A DNA stretch of 43,544 nucleotides from an uncultured Fibrobacterota bacterium (lineage in GTDB: Bacteria > Fibrobacterota > Fibrobacteria > Fibrobacterales > Fibrobacteraceae), in contig CAIRAY010000112.1 in NCBI GenBank assembly GCA_903876665.1, forward strand, positions 1 to 43,544, read 5' to 3'. This document shows, piece after piece, positions 32,711-41,961 of this stretch. How positions within the stretch are numbered: the first letter of the stretch is position 1; each line of letters begins with the position of its first letter. The translations under genes were made by a program, and so were the position numbers. The notes under the pieces were generated by a model that searched no databases, was not told where the DNA came from, and worked only from the letters and a program-made list of their open reading frames with translations.

Positions 32711-34546
32711 ATGAAGATCATTCTGTTGTTTATTGTCGTCTTTCTGAGCAGCTGCGCTTCGGGTCGCTTCTCCATGGACCAGGAGGAACAGTCTGCCTTG
32801 ACCGAGGGTATGCCTCTCCATTGGTCCAAGGAGGATTTCGTTATTCTGAGCGATAGCCTCCAGATCTCCTTTAACAATGGCCTTCTGGGCAACTCAGCAA
32901 CGGTTCATGGGGTAAAGTGGATTTTGGTCAACGAGATCCGTGGCAAACGCCTGGATCCCTTTGTCTTTCCATCCAGCGCATACACACAAGAGGCCCCCAC
33001 CCTGTCTCTTTCCTGGTTTTCCCCAGAAAAGGACGAAGGTGGATTTTATACCACCAAATTTTTTGGGCAAGAGGACAATTTTTACCAGGGCGTTTACGCC
33101 ACGGGAAGCACATTATATTTGGCCAAACTTCCCATCTACGAGCGAGGAATGCTGATTCGTTACAGTTATGAGTACGAGCAGACCCACCCCGAGTTTCTTT
33201 CTCAGTTTGAGTTGCAAAGCGAGCTCCCCACTTTACATTCCTATGTAAAATTTGATTACCCGAAATCGACCCAGCCCAAATTTAAAATTGAGAGATTTGA
33301 CAGTCTGAAGGTGGAACAAAAGCTGGATTCCGGAATGTCCCGTAAAACAGTAGAATGGACCTTTGGAAACCGGGAGCCCTTCCAGCCCCTAGGAACCTAT
33401 CGTCCGGAAGAATGGACGACCGCACTGCACCTCTCGCTTCCACCCCAAGGCGATATAGCCATGGACTGGAAATCCCTGGGAGATTTTTACCTGTCGAAAA
33501 TGGATAACGAGCTTCCCAAAGATTCGGAACAACTGTCTCGCATCGCAAAGGGAAAGACTCCACAAGAGATTCTCGCCTACATGCGGAGCCATCTCCGGTA
33601 TCATGCGGACACCCGCGGAGAAAACGCCGTGTTCCCCAAGAATTCCGAGGTCACCTTGGAAATGGGTTATGGAGATTGCAAGGGTTTTAGCTTGCTCCTG
33701 ATGCAGCTCTTGCGGATTGCCGGGTACAAAGCACACTTGGTTTTGGCCACGGCATCCAGTGGAGCTTCTCAAGCACTCGAATCCTATCCGACTCTCGGAC
33801 TTTTTGATCACATGATTGTGGCTCTGGAGGACTCCTCAGGTAAGTTGCTCTTTCTCGATCCTACCAATTCTTGGCCGCGGTGGGACGAAACCGCCTGGGT
33901 TGTGGTGGGCAAGAAGTGCCTGGTGCTCGAAAAAGGAAAGTCCCGTTACATACAAATTCCTTTTCCCGAAACCGCTCGCTCCGAAGTGAAATCAGAAAAC
34001 CACATTACCGACCTTGATTCCACATTACAGGTGCAAGGCAAAATGGAATTCATTGGGCTTCCTTCCTACCCAATGCACATGACCCTTTCTACAAAGAACG
34101 AGAGCGAGCGTTCGGCGCAACTCCGGGAAATTTTGCGCGATGACTACAACCTGGATATTTCTTCTGTGCGCATAACCGCGGATTCGGTTGGCTATTTCGC
34201 TATTGAATATTCAGCGCCCTTGGGAAATTCCTGGCTCAAGCTTGCGCATCCAGGGCTGCGCCTGGACCGCCCGGGAATTTCGCTCCTAGGCAATTTACGC
34301 CAGTCCGGTCCGGGTTGGATTCGGATTTTTCCCATGACTCAAACGGACCGTTGGGTTTTTCCCCAGGCCAAGCCACCTGTCCTGGACCAACCAGAGTTAC
34401 AAAATCAACTGGGAACCGCCAAGTGGTCCATTGAAGGCTCTTCCGTTATTCGTTCTTTTGTACGTAACCCCATTAGCAAGGTAACCATCGATGACGCTCG
34501 CGACCAACTGCTCGCCCTCCAGGGCAATACTGCCTGGGTGGAATAG
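32711..34546 (+). CDS. Transglutaminase-like lipoprotein with intact triad (DUF3857-like)
   Basis: This 611-residue protein begins with a lipoprotein signal, FLSSC, with Cys15 as the lipid anchor. Residues about 30-250 form a beta-rich region like DUF3857. The transglutaminase-like core follows with GYGDCKGFS (Cys323), FDHMIV (His367) and FLDPTN (Asp383), so the Cys-His-Asp triad is present. Such proteins may be proteases or crosslinking enzymes; the true reaction is unknown. The start at 32711 is chosen for the signal peptide and the TACCTTTG box; the upstream frame runs through repeats. It overlaps the next gene by up to 56 nt. Confidence 0.82.
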   Translation: MKIILLFIVVFLSSCASGRFSMDQEEQSALTEGMPLHWSKEDFVILSDSLQISFNNGLLGNSATVHGVKWILVNEIRGKRLDPFVFPSSAYTQEAPTLSLSWFSPEKDEGGFYTTKFFGQEDNFYQGVYATGSTLYLAKLPIYERGMLIRYSYEYEQTHPEFLSQFELQSELPTLHSYVKFDYPKSTQPKFKIERFDSLKVEQKLDSGMSRKTVEWTFGNREPFQPLGTYRPEEWTTALHLSLPPQGDIAMDWKSLGDFYLSKMDNELPKDSEQLSRIAKGKTPQEILAYMRSHLRYHADTRGENAVFPKNSEVTLEMGYGDCKGFSLLLMQLLRIAGYKAHLVLATASSGASQALESYPTLGLFDHMIVALEDSSGKLLFLDPTNSWPRWDETAWVVVGKKCLVLEKGKSRYIQIPFPETARSEVKSENHITDLDSTLQVQGKMEFIGLPSYPMHMTLSTKNESERSAQLREILRDDYNLDISSVRITADSVGYFAIEYSAPLGNSWLKLAHPGLRLDRPGISLLGNLRQSGPGWIRIFPMTQTDRWVFPQAKPPVLDQPELQNQLGTAKWSIEGSSVIRSFVRNPISKVTIDDARDQLLALQGNTAWVE

Positions 34547-36500
34547 CCCCATTTTGCGGTGGTGCCTAATCGCCCTTGCGGTGCTTGGGCTTGGATCCTG
34601 TACGCCCCATTGGGGACACGAACCACTGCTGACTGCACCTCAGGAGAAGCTCCCTCCGGAATGTGAAACCAAAGGCGCCTGCATGGTGGTCGATGACACC
34701 TACATCGAGCAATCGTCCAACTTGTGGAACGGGAAACCTCTGATTACAGTGGTCATGCATCAGGAAATCGCCATTCTGAATGAGAAAGGACTTTCCTATG
34801 CCACCATTCCCCTGCAAGGAATGCGCAGGTTTGCCGGCAGCCTCGAATTAACGGTGACCGATGTAAACGGCGATGTTGTTTACGAAGCTCCGAACACCAC
34901 CCTGTTTCAATTACAAGAGACAGGAAATATCGCAGTTCCCGGAGTGCTTCCCGGGCAACGTATTCACTTGACCATCAAGGGCTCGGCAATGGATGTGCTC
35001 GATGATTTTGAGTATGTGATCCAACGCAACATTCCCGTCGTTCGAAGTCGCTTCACCCTAGCCTCTTACAAATCTTCCTTTGGTTTTGCCACCAAAGAAC
35101 AGGGAAGCCCGAAACCAAAAACAATCACGTATCGAGAAGATGACGATGATAACTTTGAGGTTTACCGGAAAGAATTTTCCCTAGTGAACCCTGAGCTGCA
35201 ACTACCGTATCTAGGTTGGGCAGATGCCCGCATTCCCCGAATTCGCATTGCCCTTGAAAACTGCAAGCAATGCGCAGGGTATGCAAATTCCTGGAAGAAC
35301 CGTTTGCCTTGGCAACCTAGCGAAGATGTATCGGAAGAGAACTACGAATCCTGGAAGGATAGTCCCTACATGGTACCGAATTGGCAAGTTCGAGCCTATC
35401 AATTGCTCGATTCCCTGGTTCCCAAGAAATTGAGTGCGGATTCTGCACGTCGCAAAATATATGATTACATCCAAAGTAATTTCCGCCTGGATAGCGCAAG
35501 CGAGCCCATGGTTATGGTTCGCGCCTCGAACTGGACATCCCGCTGGACCGTAGATGTCGGCAAGGTTGCAGAGAACCGCCGTGGTAGCGCATTTATCATT
35601 TCATCGTTCTATGCAAGCCTGTTGCATGCCTTGGGACTGGAGGCCTCAATCTTTGTAGCGGGCTCTCTGACCGATGGTGGCATTGACCTCAAATTCCCCT
35701 CGCGGGAAAACCGTTTGTTCTGGATGGTCCAGGTCAAAGAAAAGGGCGGACTCCGAGCTTTGGTTCCGTATTTACGTGGTTACAGCTACGGCAATTATCC
35801 CCAGGAAGTGAATACGAAACAAGGCATTCTTCTCGGCGAAGACAAGTTGGAAGCCAATTCTGTAGCCATTCCACCCAGACTTCAGGACTCGATCATCTAC
35901 GATGTACATATCCGGTTGGATTCCCTTGGGTCCTCTGCACATGTTTCCATTGAGCCCAAAAACTTAGGCGTGGACAACCTCCGCTACTGGTACGTCAACA
36001 CCAACAAGCAAGGTCGCAAGGAGATGACCCAAAACTGGTTCCGCGATTTTCCCGCAGCATTTACAACTAAACAAACCAGTGAATCGGGCCTTTCCAATTT
36101 TCATAAACCCTTCCTGGTCAAGGCAGAGCTCAAAACCTCAGGCCTGGTCGTGGAACACCATGGACAGAAATTTTGGCGTTTTGGGATGGTTTTTGACGAT
36201 TATATGAGCCGCCTGGATTCAGCCCGGAGTGAAACCGCCTACTTCAATGTACCCGTGAAATATCGTGAACACGTCTATGTCCCCAAGACCTCCGCCCCCG
36301 CTAAGATCAGTTGGAATTGTGAGCAGGTATCCTTGCCTCTTATGGAAACATCCTGTTCCCAAAGCGAAGAGGATGGGATGTTGGTTTTCCATAGAACCGT
36401 TGAGATCAAAGTTGGGAAGATGACAACCCAGCAAATCAAGGAACATATTCCAGCAATTAGGCGAAATAACAAGGTTCGCGACAGCTTTTTGTTGTTTTAA
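34491..36500 (+). CDS. Transglutaminase-like lipoprotein lacking the triad
   Basis: This 669-residue protein has the same layout as its upstream neighbour: a lipobox LGSC (Cys37 from this start), a DUF3857-like beta region, then a helical core. Where the neighbour has GDCKG, this one has NRRGSAFI with no Cys. The His and Asp positions read RLFWMV and LVPYL. It is therefore probably inactive as an enzyme and may act as a partner or inhibitor. The start is uncertain: ATG 34491 gives a long N-region, while TTG 34554 would give a more usual lipoprotein signal and no overlap with the upstream gene. Confidence 0.7.
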   Translation: MTLATNCSPSRAILPGWNSPILRWCLIALAVLGLGSCTPHWGHEPLLTAPQEKLPPECETKGACMVVDDTYIEQSSNLWNGKPLITVVMHQEIAILNEKGLSYATIPLQGMRRFAGSLELTVTDVNGDVVYEAPNTTLFQLQETGNIAVPGVLPGQRIHLTIKGSAMDVLDDFEYVIQRNIPVVRSRFTLASYKSSFGFATKEQGSPKPKTITYREDDDDNFEVYRKEFSLVNPELQLPYLGWADARIPRIRIALENCKQCAGYANSWKNRLPWQPSEDVSEENYESWKDSPYMVPNWQVRAYQLLDSLVPKKLSADSARRKIYDYIQSNFRLDSASEPMVMVRASNWTSRWTVDVGKVAENRRGSAFIISSFYASLLHALGLEASIFVAGSLTDGGIDLKFPSRENRLFWMVQVKEKGGLRALVPYLRGYSYGNYPQEVNTKQGILLGEDKLEANSVAIPPRLQDSIIYDVHIRLDSLGSSAHVSIEPKNLGVDNLRYWYVNTNKQGRKEMTQNWFRDFPAAFTTKQTSESGLSNFHKPFLVKAELKTSGLVVEHHGQKFWRFGMVFDDYMSRLDSARSETAYFNVPVKYREHVYVPKTSAPAKISWNCEQVSLPLMETSCSQSEEDGMLVFHRTVEIKVGKMTTQQIKEHIPAIRRNNKVRDSFLLF

Positions 36501-36537
36501 AATTTCTCGGTTTCACTGTGTTTGAGTTAGAACAGGC

Positions 36538-36786
36538 TTAAGAGGCCTGCCTGACATAAACAGATTCGTCGTACAGGACTTCTGGAGAAATGTCAATTTC
36601 ACCGGGCCACACAATGGTTCCGTATTCAATTCTGGCACATTTAAAGCAAGCCAAGCCTTTGAGGCGATTATAGGGCTTCAAGTCCATGAAGCGCGTCATG
36701 TCAAATTTGCGAACCTCACCGTTTTCAAAAGTGATCAACAGCTCGTAATTTTCTAACACATCTACGGAAACGACATCTAGCAACAT
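36538..36786 (-). CDS. DUF2442 domain protein
   Basis: This 82-residue protein matches DUF2442: a small beta sheet with LLITFENGEVRKFDM and the ending GTIVWPGEIDISPEVLY. It starts 9 nt after the DUF4160 gene, so the two form one unit. This pair is widespread and often listed as a possible toxin-antitoxin module, but its function is not settled to my knowledge. It converges on the lipoprotein gene, 37 nt away. Confidence 0.85.
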   Translation of the reverse strand: MLLDVVSVDVLENYELLITFENGEVRKFDMTRFMDLKPYNRLKGLACFKCARIEYGTIVWPGEIDISPEVLYDESVYVRQAS

Positions 36787-36795
36787 GGCTTATCC

Positions 36796-37065
36796 TTATT
36801 TCAGAGGATCGATTTTAAAGGGCTCTTCACCATTGACGGCCAATTCCCAATCCGCCAGAAGTTCATCCCGGTGAATATCCATCCAAACCTGAACCATGCG
36901 AAATTGACGCGGGGGTAGCTCACCATCTAATAGAGTTCCATCTTCAATTGAAATAGAGGCTTTAAACCCTTGATAGCGAGCATGAATGTGGGATTTGTTG
37001 TGGCGCGCATTGTCACGATAGATCATCACGATGAGAATACCATAAAACATGGAAATTGTCGGCAT
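36796..37065 (-). CDS. DUF4160 domain protein
   Basis: This 89-residue protein matches DUF4160: MPTISMFYGILIVMIYRDN, then SHIHARYQGFKASISIEDG, and the ending ADWELAVNGEEPFKIDPL. The His-rich NKSHIHA part is typical. The start is ATG 37065, where family members begin; an upstream ATG at 37098 would add 11 residues and overlap the promoter-like box TATTTTTG (37103-37096). It is the first gene of the pair. Confidence 0.85.
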   Translation of the reverse strand: MPTISMFYGILIVMIYRDNARHNKSHIHARYQGFKASISIEDGTLLDGELPPRQFRMVQVWMDIHRDELLADWELAVNGEEPFKIDPLK

Positions 37066-37095
37066 AATTAGCCATCCTGTGGGAATTGCTGTCCC

Positions 37096-37103
37096 CAAAA
37101 ATA
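37096..37103 (-). promoter_or_regulatory. Possible -7 box TATTTTTG of the DUF4160/DUF2442 pair
   Basis: Read on the minus strand this matches TAnnTTTG and ends 30 nt before the DUF4160 ATG at 37065. Confidence 0.4.
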
Positions 37104-37157
37104 TAGATAAACCCCTTACGGTCTAAAGAAGGATGACCAAGACTGGCGCACCCCCCC

Positions 37158-37196
37158 AAAAAAAATGGACCCCGCAGTCACGGATGACACGGGGTT
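37158..37196 (-). terminator. Rho-independent terminator of the second CsgG-like gene
   Basis: On the minus strand ACCCCG-T-GTCA-TCCG-TGAC-TG-CGGGGT forms a two-part stem, followed by CCA and a run of eight T. It lies 30 nt after the gene end. Confidence 0.9.
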
Positions 37197-37225
37197 CAAG
37201 CTGACCACTAGCCTCTTCGGAACAT

Positions 37226-38377
37226 CTAGAGGCGAATCGTGACCTGCACCTTGGGAACCAAGGTCAAATTGAAGGGCACATCATAATATTCGGATTCATT
37301 ATGGGATGAAACAAATTGGCTTCCCAAAAGAACATTTGCCTGAATGCCCACGGCAATGGCCTGAGTGAAGGGGTATTCAAAGCCGGTTTGCAACATGCCA
37401 CTCCACAGATTCTCTGTATACCACCGGGTATTCATCCAATTTGCGGGAGTCCAAAGCAGAACCGCATACAAGCGTCCGGATTCTGTCTGGACCATGGGAC
37501 CAAAACCCAGCATGGTGTGGTATTCATTGTGGGCCCAAGCCCCACCACCACTATAGGACAATTCAACCCTATCCACCAGCCCCATTAGCCTCCACCTCAG
37601 GTGGATTCCTTGACCGAAATCCTTGGAAAAAGATAGACCTACGCATAAGGGCTCTAACTCAAAGCCAGTATTGTAGTCTGTTTCCCCATATTCCCCAATA
37701 CCCAAAGGCACTCCACCCTCGAACGAAATCCGAAGGCGCTTTTGGACTGGGGGAGTCGCAGCTACCGGTGCGGGAACCACCACAGATTCAGGTTCAGGTG
37801 CAGATACGGATTCTGGCTCTGCTTCAGGCTCGGCCACAGGCTCACGGACCGGCTCGGCAACGGGTGGGGCAACTGGGGCGACAGGTGTAGGCGCCACCAC
37901 CGCAACCTTCGGGGCGACGGCGGTTGTTTTTTCAAGGGCAAGCACCACCTTCGGCACACCTTGCAACAGCAGGTCCTCGATTTCTCCTTTGAGCTTGGTC
38001 TCGGAAATTTGAAGAATGTTGCCGCTTTCTACATCGATTTTGCGGAGGGAAATAATCCACAATGAACCAAATTTGCTCACCGAACCGACCACAATTTGAT
38101 CGACTCCAAGTAATTGCCCGGCTTGAACCGCACATTCGCTGGCATTGCAAATAGCACTCTGCTGAAACGACTGCTCCTTGAGGACTGCGTTCATTTGGCT
38201 TCGCTCAATGACATTGTAGTTTCCGCCCGCAAAGAGCTCCTTTCGGACCTGGTCGGTAAGCACCGAAGCCTGGCTTTCGGTTAGATCGTTACGATCCAAA
38301 GGCAAAACAGCCAAATTGATTTTGGCTGAAACCAGTCCAAAGCTGAGCAAAACAAGGAAAATGAATCCCTTTGACAC
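37226..38377 (-). CDS. CsgG-like domain plus beta-barrel protein, second copy
   Basis: This 383-residue protein is a paralogue of 14134-15441. It has a signal peptide (about 1-18), a CsgG-like domain with ERSQMNAVLKEQSFQ and C-x5-C before LLGVDQIVVGSV, then a linker of Pro/Val/Glu repeats (about 155-225). The C-terminal barrel-like half ends in VTIRL. The start is GTG 38377 with GGAGG 4 nt upstream; a longer frame to an ATG at 38470 has no ribosome site and would delay the signal peptide. A TATATTTC box lies at 38412-38405. It is divergent from the DoxX-like gene. Confidence 0.75.
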   Translation of the reverse strand: MSKGFIFLVLLSFGLVSAKINLAVLPLDRNDLTESQASVLTDQVRKELFAGGNYNVIERSQMNAVLKEQSFQQSAICNASECAVQAGQLLGVDQIVVGSVSKFGSLWIISLRKIDVESGNILQISETKLKGEIEDLLLQGVPKVVLALEKTTAVAPKVAVVAPTPVAPVAPPVAEPVREPVAEPEAEPESVSAPEPESVVVPAPVAATPPVQKRLRISFEGGVPLGIGEYGETDYNTGFELEPLCVGLSFSKDFGQGIHLRWRLMGLVDRVELSYSGGGAWAHNEYHTMLGFGPMVQTESGRLYAVLLWTPANWMNTRWYTENLWSGMLQTGFEYPFTQAIAVGIQANVLLGSQFVSSHNESEYYDVPFNLTLVPKVQVTIRL

Positions 38378-38614
38378 AAAACCTCCATTTATCAAACGAT
38401 TATTGAAATATAGAAAATGACCAAAAAATGGCATCGTTGGGGGCTTCCATGGAAAGCTGCAAATCGGCAACCCTAAGGGACCACTCGACCCTTCTAGCCG
38501 TTATAGACACTAAACCGTCAATTCCCGCACTCCAGCGGAAATATCGGGCTTCCGAACTCGTAAAAGCCTTGAATATGGTAACATACAAATAGGCACCTTC
38601 GACAAAGGATATGT

Positions 38615-39034
38615 ATGACCACATACAACACATCATCCCGCAAATCCTGGACCCGCTTCATCCCCGTGGCCGCTCGGATCCTGATGGGACTTCTGTTTAC
38701 GATAACAGGACTCAACGGCTTCCTGCATTTCATCCCTCAGCCCGCAGATGCGATGTCTGCAGGCGCAACGGCGCTCATGGGAGGCATGATGGGATCGGGT
38801 TATATGTTTCCCTTGATATTTGGCACCCAGTTCCTAGCAGGTCTCCTGCTCCTTTCGGGTTTCTTTGTACCCTTGGCGCTGGCCCTGATTGCTCCCGTGG
38901 TGGTGAATATCTTTGCATTTCACCTTTTTTTGGCTCCTTCCGGATTGGGAATGGCCGTCTTCGTTGCCGTGCTTGAAATCTTCCTCGCCTGGGCCTACCG
39001 CAAGTCCTTTGCAGCCATGCTGCAAGCACGCTAA
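38615..39034 (+). CDS. DoxX-like membrane protein
   Basis: This 139-residue protein has four membrane segments. The pattern RILMGLLFTITGLNGFLHFIP (about 21-41), LFGTQFLAGLLLLSGFF and NIFAFHLFLAP is typical of the DoxX group, whose members act in redox or thiosulfate metabolism in some cases but are mostly uncharacterised. An AAGGA site precedes the ATG. It stands before gcvP with a 104-nt gap, so it is probably transcribed alone. Confidence 0.75.
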   Translation: MTTYNTSSRKSWTRFIPVAARILMGLLFTITGLNGFLHFIPQPADAMSAGATALMGGMMGSGYMFPLIFGTQFLAGLLLLSGFFVPLALALIAPVVVNIFAFHLFLAPSGLGMAVFVAVLEIFLAWAYRKSFAAMLQAR

Positions 39035-39105
39035 CAGTCCATCTCCTTCAAAGACAAGCACTTAGCGAAAGCAATATTTTGCGTGCCAGAGAGGGCAGGA
39101 TTTCC

Positions 39106-39113
39106 TAGATTGG
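39106..39113 (+). promoter_or_regulatory. Possible promoter box TAGATTGG of gcvP
   Basis: This matches the nuoB box within CCTAnATTGGG and lies 25 nt before the gcvP ATG, the same distance as at nuoB. Confidence 0.35.
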
Positions 39114-39138
39114 GGCCTTGATTTTCCCAAGGAGTCCC

Positions 39139-41952
39139 ATGTCCTCTCGCCCATTTTCCGAACGCCACATTGGCCCTTCTCCCGAACAACAAGCTCAGAT
39201 TCTAACTGAGCTTGGACTCTCCTCCCTCGAAGACCTGGCCTCCAAAACCGTACCGGCCTCCATTCGTATGAAGGGCGCATTGCAAATTCCAGCTGGGATT
39301 GGCGAGAACGAATTCCTGGCAGAACTCAAAGCCCTGGCCTCGGAAAACAAGACACTCAAGAACTGCATTGGCATGGGATACTTTGGCACATTTATGCCAC
39401 CAGCCATCCAACGCAATATTTTGGAAAACCCGGGTTGGTACACGGCCTACACGCCTTATCAAGCTGAAATCAGCCAGGGCCGTCTGGAAATGCTGTTCCA
39501 CTTCCAGACCATGATCTCCGAGCTCTCCGGGTTCCCCATCGCCGGCGCATCCTTGTTGGATGAAGCCACGGCAGCCGCCGAAGTCATGGCCATGTTCCAT
39601 GCCTTCCGCAAAGCAGAACGCAAGGAAGCCACCACTTTTGGAATTGTGGGCAAGGTTTATCCCCAAACTGCAGCGGTCATCAAGACCCGCGCCAAATGGC
39701 TCGGAATTGAAGTTCGCGAATTTGTATGCATCAAGGACATGCCCACCGATGTGGCCGGCCTGTTCGGCATCATCGTGCAAAACCCGGATGGTCAGGGCAA
39801 GGCCCGGGACCTGAGCGAATCCGTAGCCCGTCTCCAATCCGCAGGCGTTCAGGTGGTCATCGCAGCCGACCTTCTGGCAAGCACCATCCTCAAATCCCCA
39901 GGCTCCATGGGTGCGGACGCCGCCATCGGCAGCACCCAGCGTTTCGGCCTCCCCCTCGGCAACGGAGGTCCCCACGCTGGCTTCCTCGCCACCAAGGATT
40001 CCTACAAGCGCCTTCTCCCTGGCCGCATAATCGGACTCTCCAAAGATGCCCAGGGGAAGCCAGCCTACCGCATGGCTCTGGGAACCCGCGAGCAGCACAT
40101 CCGCCGCGAAAAGGCTACATCCAACATTTGCACCTCCCAGGTTTTGCCTGCAGTTCTCGCCACAGCTTACGCCATCTATCATGGGCCCGCTGGACTCAAG
40201 CAGATTGCCACCCGGGTAAATGGATTGGCACAGGACCTCGCCTCTGCACTCAAGGCAGCTGGAGCCCAGGTTCGCCACGATGCATTCTTTGACACCCTGA
40301 AAGTCAGCGCAACCCCTGCACTGTTTGAAGCAGCGGTCGCCAAGGGCTACAATCTGCGCCGTCTCGAAGATGGCGATGCGGGAATTTCCTTGGACGAAAC
40401 CACCACCCCAGAAGATGTAGCCACCTTGGCTTCCTTGTGGAATGGAAAGCCTGTAACCACATCTTCCGGCCTGGGAATCACAGGAACACTTGTACGCAAT
40501 GATGGATTCCTCGCCTACCCAGCCTTCCTGGATAACCAGAGCGAGCACGCTTTGCTGCGCTACTTGAAGCGGCTTGAAAACAAAGACATCTCCCTCACTC
40601 ACTCCATGATTCCCCTGGGATCATGCACCATGAAGCTGAACGCGGCGGCCGAAATGATTCCGCTCAGCTGGCCCGAGCTCGCGAACATCCATCCCTTCGC
40701 GCCCAAGAACCAGAAGGCGGGTTACGCCAAGCTCATCGTCACACTCGAAAATTGGCTCGCCGAATGCACCAAATTCGCCGGCGTTAGCCTGATGCCCAAT
40801 TCCGGCGCCCAGGGCGAATATGCGGGCATCGTGGTCATCCGTTCTTATCAGGAATCCATTGGCCAGGGCCACCGCAACGTGGCGCTGATCCCTGCATCCG
40901 CACATGGCACCAACCCCGCCAGTGCTGCACTTGCAGGCCTTACCTGCGTCACCGTCAAATGCGACGAGAAGGGCAACATCGATGTGGCCGACCTTCGCTT
41001 GCGTGCCGAGGAATACAAAGACAGCGCGGCCGTACTCATGGTCACCTACCCCAGCACCCATGGCGTTTTTGAAGAAACGATTATTGATGTCTGCAATATT
41101 ATTCATGAAATCGGCGCCCAGGTATACATGGATGGCGCCAACATGAACGCCCAGGTTGGCCTCACCGCCCCGGGCATCATTGGTGCGGATGTCTGTCATT
41201 TGAACCTGCACAAAACCTTTGCCATCCCCCATGGCGGTGGCGGTCCAGGTTCGGGCCCCATTGGCGTAGCCAAGCACCTGGTTCCTTTCCTGCCTAAGCA
41301 TCCAGTGACCGATGGCGACGGCCAGAACGCCGTCTCTGCGGGCCCTTGGGGCTCGGCCCTGATTCTCGCCATCTCCTACGGTTACATCCGCATGATGGGT
41401 GGCGACGGTCTCAAACAGGCCACGCTGGGAGCCATTCTGAACGCAAATTATCTGCGTCACAAATTGTCAGCCCACTATCCCATCCTGTATACGGGCACCC
41501 ATGGATTCTGCGCTCACGAATTCATCGTAGATTGCCGCGGATTCAAAAAGGCCACCGGAATCGAAGCGGGCGACATCGCCAAGCGCCTCATGGATTATGG
41601 CTTCCACGCCCCAACCGTGAGTTTCCCTGTCGCCAATACCTTGATGATCGAGCCCACGGAATCCGAGCCACTGGCTGAGCTGGACCGTTTTGCCGAAGCC
41701 ATGATTGCGATCCGCAAGGAGATTGCGGCTATCGAAGATGGAACGGCCGACAAGGAAGACAACATGCTGCACCATGCACCCCATACTCTTGACGAGCTTT
41801 TGGGCGAGTGGAAACACGCCTATTCCCGCGAAGAAGCTGCGTTCCCATTGGCATGGCTGCGTGCGGGAAAGCCTTGGCCCAGCGTGTCGCGCATCGACAA
41901 TGCTTTTGGTGACCGCAATCTAATTTGTAGCTGTGGGCAAATTTCTGGGTAG
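39139..41952 (+). CDS. gcvP: Glycine dehydrogenase (decarboxylating), P protein
   Basis: This 937-residue single-chain enzyme decarboxylates glycine and passes the aminomethyl group to the lipoyl H protein. It begins with the family start RHIGPSPEQQ. The PLP-binding lysine is Lys692 in NLHKTFAIPHGGGGPGSGP. Both halves, which are separate GcvPA/GcvPB chains in many bacteria, are fused here. The start is ATG 39139 with AAGGAG 4 nt upstream. gcvT, gcvH and lpd are not in the window, so the other parts must be encoded elsewhere. Confidence 0.96.
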   Translation: MSSRPFSERHIGPSPEQQAQILTELGLSSLEDLASKTVPASIRMKGALQIPAGIGENEFLAELKALASENKTLKNCIGMGYFGTFMPPAIQRNILENPGWYTAYTPYQAEISQGRLEMLFHFQTMISELSGFPIAGASLLDEATAAAEVMAMFHAFRKAERKEATTFGIVGKVYPQTAAVIKTRAKWLGIEVREFVCIKDMPTDVAGLFGIIVQNPDGQGKARDLSESVARLQSAGVQVVIAADLLASTILKSPGSMGADAAIGSTQRFGLPLGNGGPHAGFLATKDSYKRLLPGRIIGLSKDAQGKPAYRMALGTREQHIRREKATSNICTSQVLPAVLATAYAIYHGPAGLKQIATRVNGLAQDLASALKAAGAQVRHDAFFDTLKVSATPALFEAAVAKGYNLRRLEDGDAGISLDETTTPEDVATLASLWNGKPVTTSSGLGITGTLVRNDGFLAYPAFLDNQSEHALLRYLKRLENKDISLTHSMIPLGSCTMKLNAAAEMIPLSWPELANIHPFAPKNQKAGYAKLIVTLENWLAECTKFAGVSLMPNSGAQGEYAGIVVIRSYQESIGQGHRNVALIPASAHGTNPASAALAGLTCVTVKCDEKGNIDVADLRLRAEEYKDSAAVLMVTYPSTHGVFEETIIDVCNIIHEIGAQVYMDGANMNAQVGLTAPGIIGADVCHLNLHKTFAIPHGGGGPGSGPIGVAKHLVPFLPKHPVTDGDGQNAVSAGPWGSALILAISYGYIRMMGGDGLKQATLGAILNANYLRHKLSAHYPILYTGTHGFCAHEFIVDCRGFKKATGIEAGDIAKRLMDYGFHAPTVSFPVANTLMIEPTESEPLAELDRFAEAMIAIRKEIAAIEDGTADKEDNMLHHAPHTLDELLGEWKHAYSREEAAFPLAWLRAGKPWPSVSRIDNAFGDRNLICSCGQISG

Positions 41953-41961
41953 GCCATTCCC

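Noticed and set aside
39035..39138. Glycine riboswitch before gcvP
   Set aside because: The gap is about 100 nt with no tandem aptamer pattern visible and contains an ordinary promoter-like box and ribosome site.
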